Source: Segatella copri (GTDB taxonomy: Bacteria; Bacteroidota; Bacteroidia; Bacteroidales; Bacteroidaceae). Taken from it: DNA of 64,000 bases. Positions within the stretch are counted from its first letter, which is position 1. Each line of letters opens with the position of its first letter. Positions 26,107 to 36,687 of this stretch are shown here, piece by piece. Below the pieces are notes generated by a model. It was not told where the DNA came from. It saw nothing but the letters and a program-made list of their open reading frames with translations, and ran no database searches. The position numbers were made by a program, and so were the translations under genes. Location of the stretch: contig NZ_VZCB01000076.1 of assembly GCF_009494395.1 (NCBI RefSeq), positions 62,001-126,000 on the forward strand, read 5' to 3'.

Positions 26107-27218
26107 TACTTTGTTGCTAATTTGATGACTTCGTCGGCGATGACGTCGGCTGAGTTCTTTAATCCTAATTTCTTAATATTCTCACAGAGTGAAGCGAGCT
26201 TGGCTTCGTCCTTCACTGTTTCAACGGCTTTCTTCAGCAATACCTCAGGTGCGTCTGCGTCCTTGACGTAGATGGCAGCATCCTTGTTGACCAATGCCAT
26301 GGCATTCTTGGTCTGGTGATCTTCTGCTACGTTAGGGCTTGGAACCAGGATGACGGCTTTGCCGATGAGGCAGAACTCGCTGATGCTGCTTGCCCCGGCA
26401 CGGCTGATAACCAGGTCGGCTGCCTTGTAAGCTGCGCCCATGTCGCTGATGAAGTCTGTTACCTTGAGCATAGGCAATTCCTTACCTTTAAGTTGCTCCA
26501 TGATAGCAGCATTGTAGTATTTACCAGTCTGCCAGATGAACTGTACACCGCTTTCCTTCACCAGGTCGAGGTGCTGAAGTATGCTCTCGTTAATGGTTCT
26601 GGCTCCGAGGCTACCACCTACGAGCAGGATGGTCTTCTTTTCCGGATCGAGTCCGAATTGCTTTCTAGCCTCTTCCTTGCTGATAGTAGAATCAAGTACA
26701 TTCTGTCGGACTGGGTTACCCGTCATAATAATCTTGTCGGCAGGGAAGAAACGCTCCATTCCTTCGTAAGCCACGCATATCTTTTCAGCCTTTTTAGCCA
26801 AAAGCTTATTGGTGACACCTGCGTATGAGTTCTGTTCCTGAATGAGACAAGGAATACCTTTGCTGGCGCAAACATTGAGAGTTGGTCCACTGGCATAACC
26901 GCCTACTCCCACAGCTGCCATTGGCTTGAAGTTCTTGATGATGTTCTTAGCCATGTGCTGACTTTTCCATATCTTGAAGAGTACAGCGACATTTTTGAGC
27001 AGATGCTTTCTGTCGAAGCCGCAGATTGGCAATCCTTTAATTTCATAACCTGCAGCAGGAACACGCTGCATTTCCATTCTGCCGAGTGCTCCTACGAACA
27101 AAATTTTAGCATCAGGGCGTTTCGCCTTGATGGCATTTGCGATGGATACAGCAGGGAATATATGACCACCTGTACCGCCTCCGCTTATGATAATTCTTAG
27201 TTCATTATTCATATCCAT
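26106..27218 (-). CDS. murG: UDP-GlcNAc--undecaprenyl-pyrophosphoryl-MurNAc-pentapeptide GlcNAc transferase
   Basis: MurG makes lipid II from lipid I on the inner face of the membrane. The 370-residue GT28 protein has the loop ISGGGTGGHIFPAV, the second G-loop LLVGGSLGARTIN, and the UDP-GlcNAc site SRAGASSISEF. It is separated from ftsW by 95 nt in which a minus-strand box TACCTTTGC (plus 27253-27261) could be an internal promoter; the -33 match is weak. One-base overlap with murC. Confidence 0.97.
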   Translation of the reverse strand: MDMNNELRIIISGGGTGGHIFPAVSIANAIKAKRPDAKILFVGALGRMEMQRVPAAGYEIKGLPICGFDRKHLLKNVAVLFKIWKSQHMAKNIIKNFKPMAAVGVGGYASGPTLNVCASKGIPCLIQEQNSYAGVTNKLLAKKAEKICVAYEGMERFFPADKIIMTGNPVRQNVLDSTISKEEARKQFGLDPEKKTILLVGGSLGARTINESILQHLDLVKESGVQFIWQTGKYYNAAIMEQLKGKELPMLKVTDFISDMGAAYKAADLVISRAGASSISEFCLIGKAVILVPSPNVAEDHQTKNAMALVNKDAAIYVKDADAPEVLLKKAVETVKDEAKLASLCENIKKLGLKNSADVIADEVIKLATK

Positions 27219-27313
27219 TCTAGTTTGCTGACCCGAAGGTCATAAATCCAACGCAAAGGTAAGCAAAAAAATCCATTTAATGGCATTTTTTGCTTAATTA
27301 ATTATACTTTTTT

Positions 27314-28591
27314 TTATGCAACAGCTATTTTGTCAGAATTTGGCATGTTTTGAGCCCCTTCTTTCTTTTTTGCAGTACGGCTGATGCTCAGAATGATGCC
27401 AAGATATAGACAGTTGATAACGGTGGATGTTCCACCTCGGCTGATAAGTGGCAGAGGCTGTCCGGTTACCGGTGCAAGCCCCACTGCTACAAGCATGTTG
27501 AACAAAGCCTGTATTACCAGCAATATCGCCAGTCCCATGCATAGGAATGCCGGGAAATTATTCTCGCATCTGTTTGCTATTCTTCCTGCTCTGAACAGTA
27601 GGAAGATATAGAGCAGAGCCACGAAGATGGCTCCTTCTATACCCATTTCTTCGATGATGATGGCATAGATGAAGTCAGAGTAGGCTTGCGATAGAAAATC
27701 TCGTTCTACAGAGTTGCCCGGTCCGTTTCCTGCGATGTTGGAAGAGGCGATGGCGATGTTGGCATGTGCCACCTGAGCATCCTTGTCCAGGTCTACATCC
27801 TCCGGTGCAATCGTTTTGGAACTTGTCCATTTATCGATACGTGCCTTCCAGGTGTCGGCTCTATGGAACAGCTTGTCTACTACGCCCGTTTCTTCCTTTT
27901 CGTCTTGCACAACCTTCTCTGTAAGAGAATTTTCCGGCTTAGCCGTATCGCCCTTGTCTTTACCTACTATCATGATGCTGGCAAAGATAATACAGATGGC
28001 TATAAGTGCAGTTCCCACCAGCTTGCCTATCTGCCGCATTGGTACTCTGCCTATGATCATCATGCATAAGATGGTGAAACATAGCAGCATGGCGGTAGAG
28101 AGGTTTTCCAGTCCGATGAGAGTGACGAAAATACCGGAGACAATCAGAATGTATTTGAACGCTCTTTTTTCGGCTCCATGTTCTGTCTGCATTGCACTCA
28201 GAATCTGTGCTACGGCTAGGACGACGGCTCCTTTGGCTATCTCTGATGGCTGGAAATTGATACCTGCCAGACTTATCCATCTGGAAGCACCGTTGGTAGA
28301 CTGACCTGCCACGAGCACCCAGAGGAGTAAGATGAAGGATAGGCCTAGCATGAACGGCGTCACAATCTTGAAGAACTTACACTTCACCTTGAGCATACAT
28401 ATCATGGTAAGCAAGCCGAGTCCCAGCAGACCTATATGTCTGATGACAGGTGCCATATAGTTGCCGGTCTTATATGTCAAAGAGCTGGAGGCAGAATATA
28501 CCTCTATGATACTTATCATGCAAAGGAAGAAGAATATCATCCAGATAACCTTGTCTCCCTTGAATATGTTGCCTATGGTTTTATTGTTCAT
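27314..28591 (-). CDS. ftsW: SEDS-family peptidoglycan glycosyltransferase FtsW
   Basis: FtsW polymerises lipid II at the septum with its partner transpeptidase FtsI. The 425-residue protein has about ten membrane segments and the SEDS signatures FQPSEIAKGA and GLAPVTGQPLPLISRGGTS. The large extracytoplasmic loop (about 208-285) is longer and more charged than in E. coli. The position beside murG and in the same cluster as ftsI supports ftsW rather than rodA. Confidence 0.95.
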   Translation of the reverse strand: MNNKTIGNIFKGDKVIWMIFFFLCMISIIEVYSASSSLTYKTGNYMAPVIRHIGLLGLGLLTMICMLKVKCKFFKIVTPFMLGLSFILLLWVLVAGQSTNGASRWISLAGINFQPSEIAKGAVVLAVAQILSAMQTEHGAEKRAFKYILIVSGIFVTLIGLENLSTAMLLCFTILCMMIIGRVPMRQIGKLVGTALIAICIIFASIMIVGKDKGDTAKPENSLTEKVVQDEKEETGVVDKLFHRADTWKARIDKWTSSKTIAPEDVDLDKDAQVAHANIAIASSNIAGNGPGNSVERDFLSQAYSDFIYAIIIEEMGIEGAIFVALLYIFLLFRAGRIANRCENNFPAFLCMGLAILLVIQALFNMLVAVGLAPVTGQPLPLISRGGTSTVINCLYLGIILSISRTAKKKEGAQNMPNSDKIAVA

Positions 28592-28632
28592 TTCCTAATT
28601 GTCCTATCTCTAAATTCCTGCAAAATAAAAAG

Positions 28633-29970
28633 TTATTCTCCGATAGCTCTTGCCAATGCCTTGAACTGCTCGCCACGGTCTTCCATGTTCTTGAACAGGT
28701 CGAAGCTGGCGCAGCATGGGCTGAGCAATACGGTATCGCCTGGCTTTGCCAGTTCCTGGCAGGCTGCCACGCAGTCTTTCATGCTGTGGGTGTCGCGGAC
28801 TGGGATGCCGAGTGCATCGAAGTTGTCGTGCAACTTCTGGTTGTCAGCTCCCAGGTATACGATACCTGTGCATTTCTCCTTCACCAGGTCCTTGATCTGG
28901 TTGTAATCATTTCCCTTGTCCTTACCACCGATGATGAGGATGGTAGGGGTGGTCATGCTCTCCAGTGCATACCAGCAGGCATCCACGTTGGTTGCCTTTG
29001 AGTCGTTCACATAGTAGACGCCCTGGAACTTGCCCACCTTCTCCAGACGATGCTCTACGCCAGGGAAGTCACTGAGCCCCTTGTGCAGGGTTTCATGGTC
29101 GATGCCCACGATGTTGCAAGCCAGACCAGCAGCCAGACTGTTGTAGATGTTGTGCTTGCCGCGGAGGCTCATGTCAGCCTGTGGCATTTCGAAGGTTGAT
29201 GGGAAGTTGAGCTTGTACTTGCCGTCTTCGATGTAGCCCACGCAACCCTCCTCCTTGAACTCAGAGAATGGGCAGAGGTGTGACTTGAGGTTGTACTTAG
29301 CCAACTCCTTAGTAACGATAGGGTCGTCGTTCCAGAAGATGAAGCTGTCTTCCTCTGTCTGGTTCTGTGTGATGCGCATCTTGGCATCGGTATAGTTCTG
29401 CATCTTGAACTCATAGCGGTCCAGATGGTCTGGAGTGATGTTGAGCAGGATAGCCACGTTGGCACGGAACTCATACATGTTGTCGAGCTGGAAACTGCTC
29501 AGCTCGATGACATAATACTTGTGAGGAGTCTCTGCCACCTGAAGTGCCAGACTCTTTCCAATGTTGCCAGCCAAGCCTACATCATAGCCAGCCGACTTGA
29601 TGATGTGATATATCAGAGAAGTTGTGGTAGTCTTGCCGTTGCTGCCGGTGATGCAGATCATCTTGGCGTCGGTATAACGACCGGCAAACTCTATTTCGCT
29701 GATGATAGGAGTGCCTTTCGCCATCAGTTTCTGAATCATAGGTGCTTCCTTAGGAATACCCGGACTCTTGATGACCTCATCGGCATCTAAGATTTTCTCT
29801 TCAGTGTGATGACCCTCTTCCCACTCGATATTGTGGTCGTCCATCAACTTCTTGTAGTTGTCCTTGATCTTCGACATATCAGATACAAAGACTTCAAATC
29901 CCTCTTTCTTGGCCAGCACGGCAGCACCTGCTCCGCTCTCGCCAGCTCCTAAAATTACAATTTTACTCAT
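28633..29970 (-). CDS. murD: UDP-N-acetylmuramoyl-L-alanine--D-glutamate ligase
   Basis: MurD adds D-glutamate, the second residue of the stem peptide. The 445-residue protein has the Rossmann start VILGAGESGAGAAVLAKK, the P-loop TGSNGKTTTTSL at about 108-119, LNITPDHLDRYE and NDSKATN. Length and motifs are standard. It lies 42 nt downstream of mraY. Confidence 0.97.
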   Translation of the reverse strand: MSKIVILGAGESGAGAAVLAKKEGFEVFVSDMSKIKDNYKKLMDDHNIEWEEGHHTEEKILDADEVIKSPGIPKEAPMIQKLMAKGTPIISEIEFAGRYTDAKMICITGSNGKTTTTSLIYHIIKSAGYDVGLAGNIGKSLALQVAETPHKYYVIELSSFQLDNMYEFRANVAILLNITPDHLDRYEFKMQNYTDAKMRITQNQTEEDSFIFWNDDPIVTKELAKYNLKSHLCPFSEFKEEGCVGYIEDGKYKLNFPSTFEMPQADMSLRGKHNIYNSLAAGLACNIVGIDHETLHKGLSDFPGVEHRLEKVGKFQGVYYVNDSKATNVDACWYALESMTTPTILIIGGKDKGNDYNQIKDLVKEKCTGIVYLGADNQKLHDNFDALGIPVRDTHSMKDCVAACQELAKPGDTVLLSPCCASFDLFKNMEDRGEQFKALARAIGE

Positions 29971-30012
29971 TGTTTTTGTTTTTATCTGTTCAGGCTGATA
30001 AGAGCCCGTGTA

Positions 30013-31281
30013 TTATCTAATCTTCAATGTGATGATGGTCAATGCCGCCAGGATGATGGTCACAATCCAGAAACGGATGGTAATTTTCGACTCGTGGTAG
30101 CAGTTGCGAGGCTTCTTCCACAGGTACTTGCACTCAGGGTCCAGCTGGCTGTCCTGCGTACGGAAGTTGTCATGGATAGGAGTGCGCTTGAAGATGCGCT
30201 GCTTGATGCCCTTGCGCTTACCCAGCTTGTAGTAATAAACCTGCATCATTACGCTGAGGCTTTCTACGAAGAAGATACCGCAGAGAATAGGCAACATCAG
30301 CTCCTTGTGGATGATGATGGCACCCACGGCGATGATACCGCCGATGGTCAATGAACCGGTATCGCCCATGAAAACCTGAGCTGGGTAGGCATTGTACCAG
30401 AGGAAGCCGATGAGGGCTCCGATGAAGGCGCAGAAGAATACCACCAGTTCCTCAGAACCAGGGATATACATGATGTTGAGGTAGGCGGCAAACTCGATGT
30501 GCGAAGACACATACGCAAGTATGCCTAGTGCCACACCTATGATGGCAGAGTTGCCGGCGCACATTCCGTCCATACCATCGTTGAGGTTGGCACCGTTTGA
30601 AACTGCGGTCACTACGAAGATGGTCATGATGACGAAGAGAATCCAGCCTGCTGCTACCTTGTACTTACCGCAGAAACTGGTGATGCTGGAATAGTCCAGG
30701 TTGTGTCCCTTGACGAATGGAATGGTGGTCTTCAGCGATTTTCTTGCTTCCGTACGATGCTTTACCACCGTTTCCTGTCCTTGTTGCTCGATGGCGAGGT
30801 TCTCGTTCATCTTTACATCCGGTGAAGACCAGAGCACCAGACCCACGATGAGTCCGATACCTATCTGGCCTACAATCTTATATTTACCCTTCAAGCCCTC
30901 CTTGTCACGCTTGAAAATCTTGATGAAGTCGTCCATGCCACCGAGGAAACCGAGCCATACAGTGGTGATAATCATCAGGATAAGGTAGATGTTGCGCAAT
31001 CTTCCGAGCAGCAATACCGGTACGAGAATGGCCAGGATGATGATGACGCCACCCATGGAAGGTACGCCGATTTTCTTTACGCCGAACGGGTCGATGCTGG
31101 CGTCGCGTTGAGTCTCTGTGATTTGCTTGCTTTTGAGATACTTGATGAATTTCTCTCCGAACCAGGCAGAAATAACCAGTGACAATATCAGTGCGAGCAG
31201 GGCACGGAACGAGATGTAACCCCACATGTGAGAACCTGAGATGCCCCACTGTTCCAGAAATCTAAAAAGATAGTATAACAT
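30013..31281 (-). CDS. mraY: Phospho-N-acetylmuramoyl-pentapeptide transferase
   Basis: MraY transfers phospho-MurNAc-pentapeptide to undecaprenyl phosphate and forms lipid I. The 422-residue membrane protein has GVPSMGGVIII, the catalytic Asp regions MDDFIKIF and NLNDGMDGMCAG, and the histidine-rich loop FKRTPIHDNF. It is about 60 residues longer than E. coli MraY because of a charged insert (about 155-210, containing NENLAIEQQGQETVVKHRTE), a feature I associate with Bacteroidota MraY proteins. Confidence 0.96.
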   Translation of the reverse strand: MLYYLFRFLEQWGISGSHMWGYISFRALLALILSLVISAWFGEKFIKYLKSKQITETQRDASIDPFGVKKIGVPSMGGVIIILAILVPVLLLGRLRNIYLILMIITTVWLGFLGGMDDFIKIFKRDKEGLKGKYKIVGQIGIGLIVGLVLWSSPDVKMNENLAIEQQGQETVVKHRTEARKSLKTTIPFVKGHNLDYSSITSFCGKYKVAAGWILFVIMTIFVVTAVSNGANLNDGMDGMCAGNSAIIGVALGILAYVSSHIEFAAYLNIMYIPGSEELVVFFCAFIGALIGFLWYNAYPAQVFMGDTGSLTIGGIIAVGAIIIHKELMLPILCGIFFVESLSVMMQVYYYKLGKRKGIKQRIFKRTPIHDNFRTQDSQLDPECKYLWKKPRNCYHESKITIRFWIVTIILAALTIITLKIR

Positions 31282-31314
31282 TGTTCTTTTCTTTTTTTCT
31301 AATTGATGATGTTA

Positions 31315-32775
31315 CTACTTGTTGATACCGAAGATTTCGCGAATCACTTCCTTGTCATCAAAGTGGTGCTTCACGCCCTTAATCTCCTGATAGTCTTCAT
31401 GTCCCTTGCCGGCAACGAGGATTACGTCGCCCTTCTTTGCCATCATGCAGGCTGTGCGGATGGCTTCCTTGCGGTCTACGATGCTGATTACCTTCTTCAT
31501 CTGCTGGGCATTGAGTCCGGCAAGCATGTCGTTGATGATGTCCTGTGGCTCTTCGAAACGTGGGTTGTCGCTGGTGATGATTACCTTATCGCTCTGCTTT
31601 ACAGCCTCCTGTGCCATCAATGGGCGCTTGCCCTTGTCACGGTTTCCACCGGCACCGCATACGGTGATTACTTCGCCGCCCTTGCCGTCGAGTACCTCGT
31701 GGATGGCGTTCAATACGTTCTCTAGTGCATCTGGTGTATGGGCATAGTCAACGATGGTTGTATAGCCTTCTGGTGACTGGATAGGCTCCAGACGTCCGTT
31801 CACGCTGTGGAGGGTGCTCATCACTACGAGTACATCCTCTGGCTTCTTGCCGAGCATGATGGCTGCACCGTAAACGGCGAGCAGGTTGCTCACGTTGAAC
31901 TTACCGATAAACTGTACGCCAACTTCTCTGCCGTCTATCTCCAGATACATGCCGCCGAAGTGGCACTCCAGGATTCTTGCCTTGAAGTCTGCCATGGAGC
32001 GGGTAGAGTAGGTCTTCACGGTAGCCTTGGTGTTCTGCACCATGATCATGCCGTTCTTGTCGTCCGCATTGGTGATGGCGAAGGCAGTCTTAGGCAGACC
32101 GTCGAAGAATGCCTTCTTGGCATTGCGGTAGTTCTCGAATGTCTTGTGATAGTCCAGATGGTCACGGGTCAGGTTGGTGAACAGACCACCGGCAAACTGC
32201 AGACCACCGATACGCTTCTGAGCGATGGCGTGGGATGAGCATTCCATGAACGCATATTCGCAGCCTGCCTCTACCATCTTGCCCAGGAGCATGTTCAGCT
32301 CGATAGGGTCTGGAGTAGTATGGTCAGCAGGGATAGCTTCGTCTTCGATGTAGTTGCATACGGTAGAGAGCAAGCCACATTTATGACCGAACTTGCGGAA
32401 CATATTATATAATAAGGTGGCGATGGTGGTTTTTCCATTGGTACCAGTAACGCCAACCAATTTCAGCTTTCTCGATGGGTCGCCATAGAAGAGAGTAGCC
32501 ACTTTTCCTACAGCGTCTTCGGTAGATTCTACCTGAATGTAAGTTACGCCCTCTGTCTTGTCCTCAGGCATATCCTCGCACAATACCGACTTGGCACCGA
32601 GCTCTATCGCCTTAGGAATAAACTTGTGTCCATCTACCTGTGTACCCTTCATGGCAACAAACAGGTGACCTTCCTTAATCTTTCGAGAGTCGATGTTAAT
32701 GCCCGACACCTCTACTTCTGCATCGCCGATAATCTGAACCGGCTGGATGTTTTTGAGCAATTCTTGTAACTTCAT
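31315..32775 (-). CDS. murE: UDP-MurNAc-L-Ala-D-Glu--meso-diaminopimelate ligase
   Basis: MurE adds the third residue of the stem peptide. The 486-residue protein has the P-loop [14 protein letters not shown] (about 110-123), [14 protein letters not shown] with the carbamylated-Lys region, and the specificity motif [12 protein letters not shown] indicates meso-diaminopimelate rather than lysine. It follows ftsI by 85 nt. Confidence 0.97.
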   Translation of the reverse strand: MKLQELLKNIQPVQIIGDAEVEVSGINIDSRKIKEGHLFVAMKGTQVDGHKFIPKAIELGAKSVLCEDMPEDKTEGVTYIQVESTEDAVGKVATLFYGDPSRKLKLVGVTGTNGKTTIATLLYNMFRKFGHKCGLLSTVCNYIEDEAIPADHTTPDPIELNMLLGKMVEAGCEYAFMECSSHAIAQKRIGGLQFAGGLFTNLTRDHLDYHKTFENYRNAKKAFFDGLPKTAFAITNADDKNGMIMVQNTKATVKTYSTRSMADFKARILECHFGGMYLEIDGREVGVQFIGKFNVSNLLAVYGAAIMLGKKPEDVLVVMSTLHSVNGRLEPIQSPEGYTTIVDYAHTPDALENVLNAIHEVLDGKGGEVITVCGAGGNRDKGKRPLMAQEAVKQSDKVIITSDNPRFEEPQDIINDMLAGLNAQQMKKVISIVDRKEAIRTACMMAKKGDVILVAGKGHEDYQEIKGVKHHFDDKEVIREIFGINK

Positions 32776-32860
32776 ATAATGTTTTTTGTTTTATTACACC
32801 TTATTATATATAATAGAGCAGAGCCGCACCCTGATGGTGCAGCCATGTTCCCATGTTTCT

Positions 32861-35017
32861 TTATTCCAGATAAATGGCGCAAACCATGCCTTTCTTCACT
32901 GGCAATCCTGGCGCAAGAGTTTGTTTGACGACCTTGCCTCTACCATATATCTTGGTCTTGATGCCTCGGCTTTCCATCATGAAGATGGCATCTCTGGCTC
33001 CCATGTCGCTTACGTCTGGTACCGCTCTTTTGCTATATTGCTTTTCTTTGATCATTCGTATGCTCCGGCTGCCTGCGTGTTCGGTTCTTCCCCATATAGG
33101 ATTGCCGTTGGCATAACTGCCCGACCAGTTTACGTTGGTCTTGATGCCCAGATGGGTCAGGACATAGTCGGCTGCCAGGATGTTGCCGTCCTTTACGTCT
33201 GGTACGAATACGGATGCTGAGTCTTTGGCATCTTTCACGTCGAGTTTCAGGCTCTGTGCCATGATACCTTCGGCAATGTCGTGGAACACCTTACCGCTCA
33301 TGCTGCCTCCTGATGCTGGAAGACCTGATTTCTGGATGCAGACGATGCAGCTGTAGCGAGGATTGTCGGCAGGGAAATATCCTGCGAAACTTACCAGATA
33401 GTTGGTTCCTCCAGCCTTATAACCTCCGGCTCCCTTTGAAACCTGTGCCGTACCTGTCTTGCCGGCTACCTTGAAGTTTGGCGATCCTGCCTTTCTTCCG
33501 AGACCCACGCTTACGACCTGCTCCAGGATAGTCTGCAGTTCCTTGATGCTTTTCTCCTTGGCTATCTGCGGGCGCATCACCTCCGGTGGAAATTCCATGA
33601 TGGTTTCTCCGTTCTTTACTACCTTGCTCACAAATCGTGGACGCATCATCTTGCCATTGTTGGCGATGGTGTTGTAGAAGGTGAGGGTAGAGATAGGTGG
33701 CACCTGTGTCTCATATCCGATACTCATCCAAGGCAAAGAGGTCTTCGCCCAGTTGTCGTATTGTCCGTGACTGTTCTTGTGCGGCATTCTGATTCTCGCC
33801 GAAGTTGCTCCCACCAGTGGTATCTTCAGGTCGTCATGCAGACCCGTGCGATAGATTCCCTTCACGAATTTCTCCGGGTTGTTCCTGTAATGATCGTCTA
33901 TGATGCGGCTCACACCGATGTTGGAACTGTACCACAGGGTCTGTGCCAGGGTCAGCATTCCATATCCGCCCTTGCGCCAGTTGTGGTCCTTCATGTCTCT
34001 GCCGTACATCGGCCAGACACCTCCTGCCGTCTCTACACGGTATGTAGTGTCAACCACTCCGTCGTCAAGTGCCACGAGGATAGAGGCAGGCTTGAACACC
34101 GAACCCGGTTCCAGCAGGTCGCTCACGGCATGGTTGTGTATCTCTCGATATTCGCCGTCGAAACATTTCTCCATGTTTACGATGGCCTTGATGTCGCCCG
34201 TAGGCACATCCATCACGATGGCTACACCCACGTTGGCATTGATTTCTTTCAATTCTTCTATCAGCGAGCGTTCTGCCAGGTCCTGCATGCTCACGTCGAT
34301 GGTTGTCACGATATCAGCTCCGTCGATAGGAGGCGTATCGGTGATGTTCAGGAACTTGTCGCGCACCTTTCGGCGGTGTACGATGCCGTTGGTTCCGCGG
34401 AGGATGGAGTCATACGACAACTCCAGTCCGAATCTCGCCGTATCCTTGGCGCCAAACATGGCACCGATGGTACGTCCGGCTAAAGAGCCGTAGGTACGTG
34501 TTCGGGCATTGAATTCTTCCCAGTGGAAGCCTCCCTTGTTGGATTTCAGGCGAAAAACAGGAATGGCTTTAATCTCTGTGAATGTATTGTAGTCTACACG
34601 CTTGTCGTATACCGCCCAGTGTCGGCTTTCCTTGGCACGTCCTTCCGTGAGGTTACGCTTGAACTCCTCGATGCTTCTCTCCGGAAAGATTTTGTGGAGA
34701 CAGAGGCAGATGGAGTCCTGCTTGGCATCCCAAAGAGAGTCGTTGTTGGCAATCTTCAGGGCCTTGAAGTCCATGAATACCTTGAATTCAGGCAGTGAAC
34801 TTGCCATCAGCTGCCCGGTGCAGCTTAATATGTTGCCTCGGTTTGGCTTCACGGTCACTGAGTCTTTCTTCTGTCGCTCAGCCACCTTCAGCCAGTAGTC
34901 GCGCTTGGCAGTCATGATGTAGAATGACTTGGCGATGACAGCCAGCGCCAGGAGTGACATCACGATGGCGATGGCGCTGAAGCGGGGCATTACTTTCTTA
35001 TGGTCGAATTTACTCAT
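32861..35017 (-). CDS. ftsI: Septal class B penicillin-binding protein with PASTA repeats
   Basis: FtsI cross-links septal peptidoglycan. The 718-residue protein has one N-terminal membrane segment (about 13-32), the pedestal domain with RGNIL and RTYGSLAGRTIG, and a transpeptidase domain with the nucleophile S306 in EPGSVFKP, the SSN motif in WYSSNIG and KTGTAQ. Two C-terminal PASTA domains are present (from VFVPDVKDGN and from RAVPDVSDMG), which is unlike E. coli FtsI but common in Bacteroidota. Its first codons overlap the ftsL-like stop by 4 nt. Confidence 0.96.
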   Translation of the reverse strand: MSKFDHKKVMPRFSAIAIVMSLLALAVIAKSFYIMTAKRDYWLKVAERQKKDSVTVKPNRGNILSCTGQLMASSLPEFKVFMDFKALKIANNDSLWDAKQDSICLCLHKIFPERSIEEFKRNLTEGRAKESRHWAVYDKRVDYNTFTEIKAIPVFRLKSNKGGFHWEEFNARTRTYGSLAGRTIGAMFGAKDTARFGLELSYDSILRGTNGIVHRRKVRDKFLNITDTPPIDGADIVTTIDVSMQDLAERSLIEELKEINANVGVAIVMDVPTGDIKAIVNMEKCFDGEYREIHNHAVSDLLEPGSVFKPASILVALDDGVVDTTYRVETAGGVWPMYGRDMKDHNWRKGGYGMLTLAQTLWYSSNIGVSRIIDDHYRNNPEKFVKGIYRTGLHDDLKIPLVGATSARIRMPHKNSHGQYDNWAKTSLPWMSIGYETQVPPISTLTFYNTIANNGKMMRPRFVSKVVKNGETIMEFPPEVMRPQIAKEKSIKELQTILEQVVSVGLGRKAGSPNFKVAGKTGTAQVSKGAGGYKAGGTNYLVSFAGYFPADNPRYSCIVCIQKSGLPASGGSMSGKVFHDIAEGIMAQSLKLDVKDAKDSASVFVPDVKDGNILAADYVLTHLGIKTNVNWSGSYANGNPIWGRTEHAGSRSIRMIKEKQYSKRAVPDVSDMGARDAIFMMESRGIKTKIYGRGKVVKQTLAPGLPVKKGMVCAIYLE

Positions 35018-35460
35018 TCTTCTGGAACGTTAATAATGTATGGAGGTTGGGTCGCAATGTGCAAGGTGCTGTCCTTGTTGGTCTTCAACATGTCGAGTAC
35101 GTTGCTCTCGCGGCTTTTCTCTGTTATCTGGCTGCTGGCTGACAAGGCTTTATACTTGGTCTCCTGCAACTCTGTCTGTAGTTTGTCTAACTCGATGATA
35201 TCATTCTGGATGCTATATCGGTTAGAGATATAGATGATGATGAAGAACACGACGAGTATGACGAGCCATATCTGCCGGCGGATAATCTGAGTGGTCAGGA
35301 TGTCGCCACCCAGAATCTTGCGCAGCGTGAAGTTGGAAGAGCCGGAAACCTCCTCTTCGATGGCCTGCTTTGCTATCGCCTCCTTGAGTGACTCCTGCGG
35401 TTCTTCTACCTTGGCATTGTCTGCTTTCTGTTCTATATCCTTGTTTACTTCGTTATTCAT
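35014..35460 (-). CDS. ftsL: FtsL-like bitopic division protein
   Basis: The 148-residue protein has an acidic cytosolic N-terminus of about 65 residues, one membrane segment (about 72-88, LVILVVFFIIIYI) and a periplasmic coiled-coil stretch (IELDKLQTELQETKYKALSA). This topology and the place between rsmH and ftsI identify the FtsL-type subunit, which activates FtsWI with FtsQ and FtsB. The N-terminus is longer than in E. coli FtsL. It overlaps both neighbours by 4 nt (ATGA), so translation is coupled. Confidence 0.85.
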   Translation of the reverse strand: MNNEVNKDIEQKADNAKVEEPQESLKEAIAKQAIEEEVSGSSNFTLRKILGGDILTTQIIRRQIWLVILVVFFIIIYISNRYSIQNDIIELDKLQTELQETKYKALSASSQITEKSRESNVLDMLKTNKDSTLHIATQPPYIINVPEE

Positions 35461-36371
35461 TTCTTTTCTGCTATTCTTAGTTTGGCACTTCTGCTTCTTG
35501 GGTTTCTTTCCTGCTCCTCATCGTCAGGTATGATCACCTTGTTGTTGATGAGTTTGAAAGGGGTTTCTATTCTTCCGAAGAAGTCCTGTTCCACCTTGCC
35601 CTCCGGGTTTCCTGCCTTCATCATGTTCTTCACGATGCGGTCTTCCAGCGAGTGATAGGTGATGACAGAGAGTCTTCCGCCTGGTTTCAGCAGTTCGGTA
35701 GCAGAACGTAGCATTTCCTTCAGGGCGTCCATTTCGTGGTTCACCTCGATGCGTAGTGCCTGGAAGAGCTTAGCCATGTCTTTCTTTTCACGCTCTCTCT
35801 TGAAGAGCGGTTCCACGGCAGCCATGAAGTCTTTCGTGGTTTCTATCTTCTGTGCTGCTCTTGCCTTGACCAGGGCAGCTGCGATGCGGCGTGCATTCTT
35901 CAGCTCTCCGTAGAGATAGAAGAGGTCGGCAAGGGCTGCTTCGTCATATTCGTTGACGATGTCGGCAGCAGTTTTGCCGGCACGCTTGTTCATGCGCATG
36001 TCTAAAGGGGAATCGAAGCGGAAAGAGAAACCACGGCTCTCGTCATCGAAGTGGTGGCTTGACACGCCGAGGTCTGCCAGGAGTCCGTCCAGCCCGTCTA
36101 CTCCATAATAGCGCATCCAGTTCTTCAGATATCTGAAGTTGGAACATACGAAGGTGAAGTTGGGGTTGGCTACCACGTTGCGCTCCGCATCGGCATCTTG
36201 GTCGAAGCTGTAGAGATGGGCTCCCTCGCTGAGTCGCGATAGGATTTCACGGGAGTGTCCGCCTCCGCCGAAGGTTACGTCTACATAGATTCCGCCAGGT
36301 TGAATATTCAACCCGTCAACGCTCTCCTTGAGGAGCACTGGTACGTGGTATGTTTCTGCTGTCTTTATCAT
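35457..36371 (-). CDS. rsmH: 16S rRNA (cytosine1402-N4)-methyltransferase
   Basis: RsmH (MraW) methylates the 16S rRNA decoding centre. The 304-residue protein has the start TYHVPVLLKESVDGL, the SAM site VDVTFGGGGHSREIL, LADLGVSSHHFDDESRGFSFR and VITYHSLEDRIVK. It is the first gene of the dcw cluster here; a minus-strand -7 box TACCTTTG (plus 36421-36428) lies about 50 nt upstream, with a weak -33 element. mraZ, usually before rsmH, is not present. Confidence 0.96.
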   Translation of the reverse strand: MIKTAETYHVPVLLKESVDGLNIQPGGIYVDVTFGGGGHSREILSRLSEGAHLYSFDQDADAERNVVANPNFTFVCSNFRYLKNWMRYYGVDGLDGLLADLGVSSHHFDDESRGFSFRFDSPLDMRMNKRAGKTAADIVNEYDEAALADLFYLYGELKNARRIAAALVKARAAQKIETTKDFMAAVEPLFKREREKKDMAKLFQALRIEVNHEMDALKEMLRSATELLKPGGRLSVITYHSLEDRIVKNMMKAGNPEGKVEQDFFGRIETPFKLINNKVIIPDDEEQERNPRSRSAKLRIAEKK

Positions 36372-36687
36372 ATTTCCTTATTTATTACGCACATGTACAT
36401 ATTTAATGTAAAATCGGGTTCAAAGGTACACAAAATTCCCCACATTCACTCTATTTTAACCTACAAATTTTATTAAAGGGGATAAAAAACTTGCTTTTAG
36501 TCAAATTTCGCCTTCTCGGGATGAATCCTGGTTGGATGTATGAAAACGGCTGAAAATGCCCGGATTTCTCTCCTTAGGAACCGAAAAAGTAGCAAATTTG
36601 CTTGTTTTTGATAAATTTTCGTAAAAAATGGCACGTATTTGAAAAAGTTGAGTTATTTTTGCACCTACTTATATAAGTTTACTTGAC
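36372..36687. promoter_or_regulatory. Divergent promoter region between the dcw cluster and glsA; no mraZ
   Basis: This 316-bp AT-rich stretch has no plausible coding frame. It holds the dcw box TACCTTTG on the minus strand (36421-36428) and a box TATTTTTGC on the plus strand (36654-36662) 26 nt before glsA. Neither has a strong -33 element. No MraZ-binding type direct repeats (TGGGN) were recognised. Confidence 0.5.
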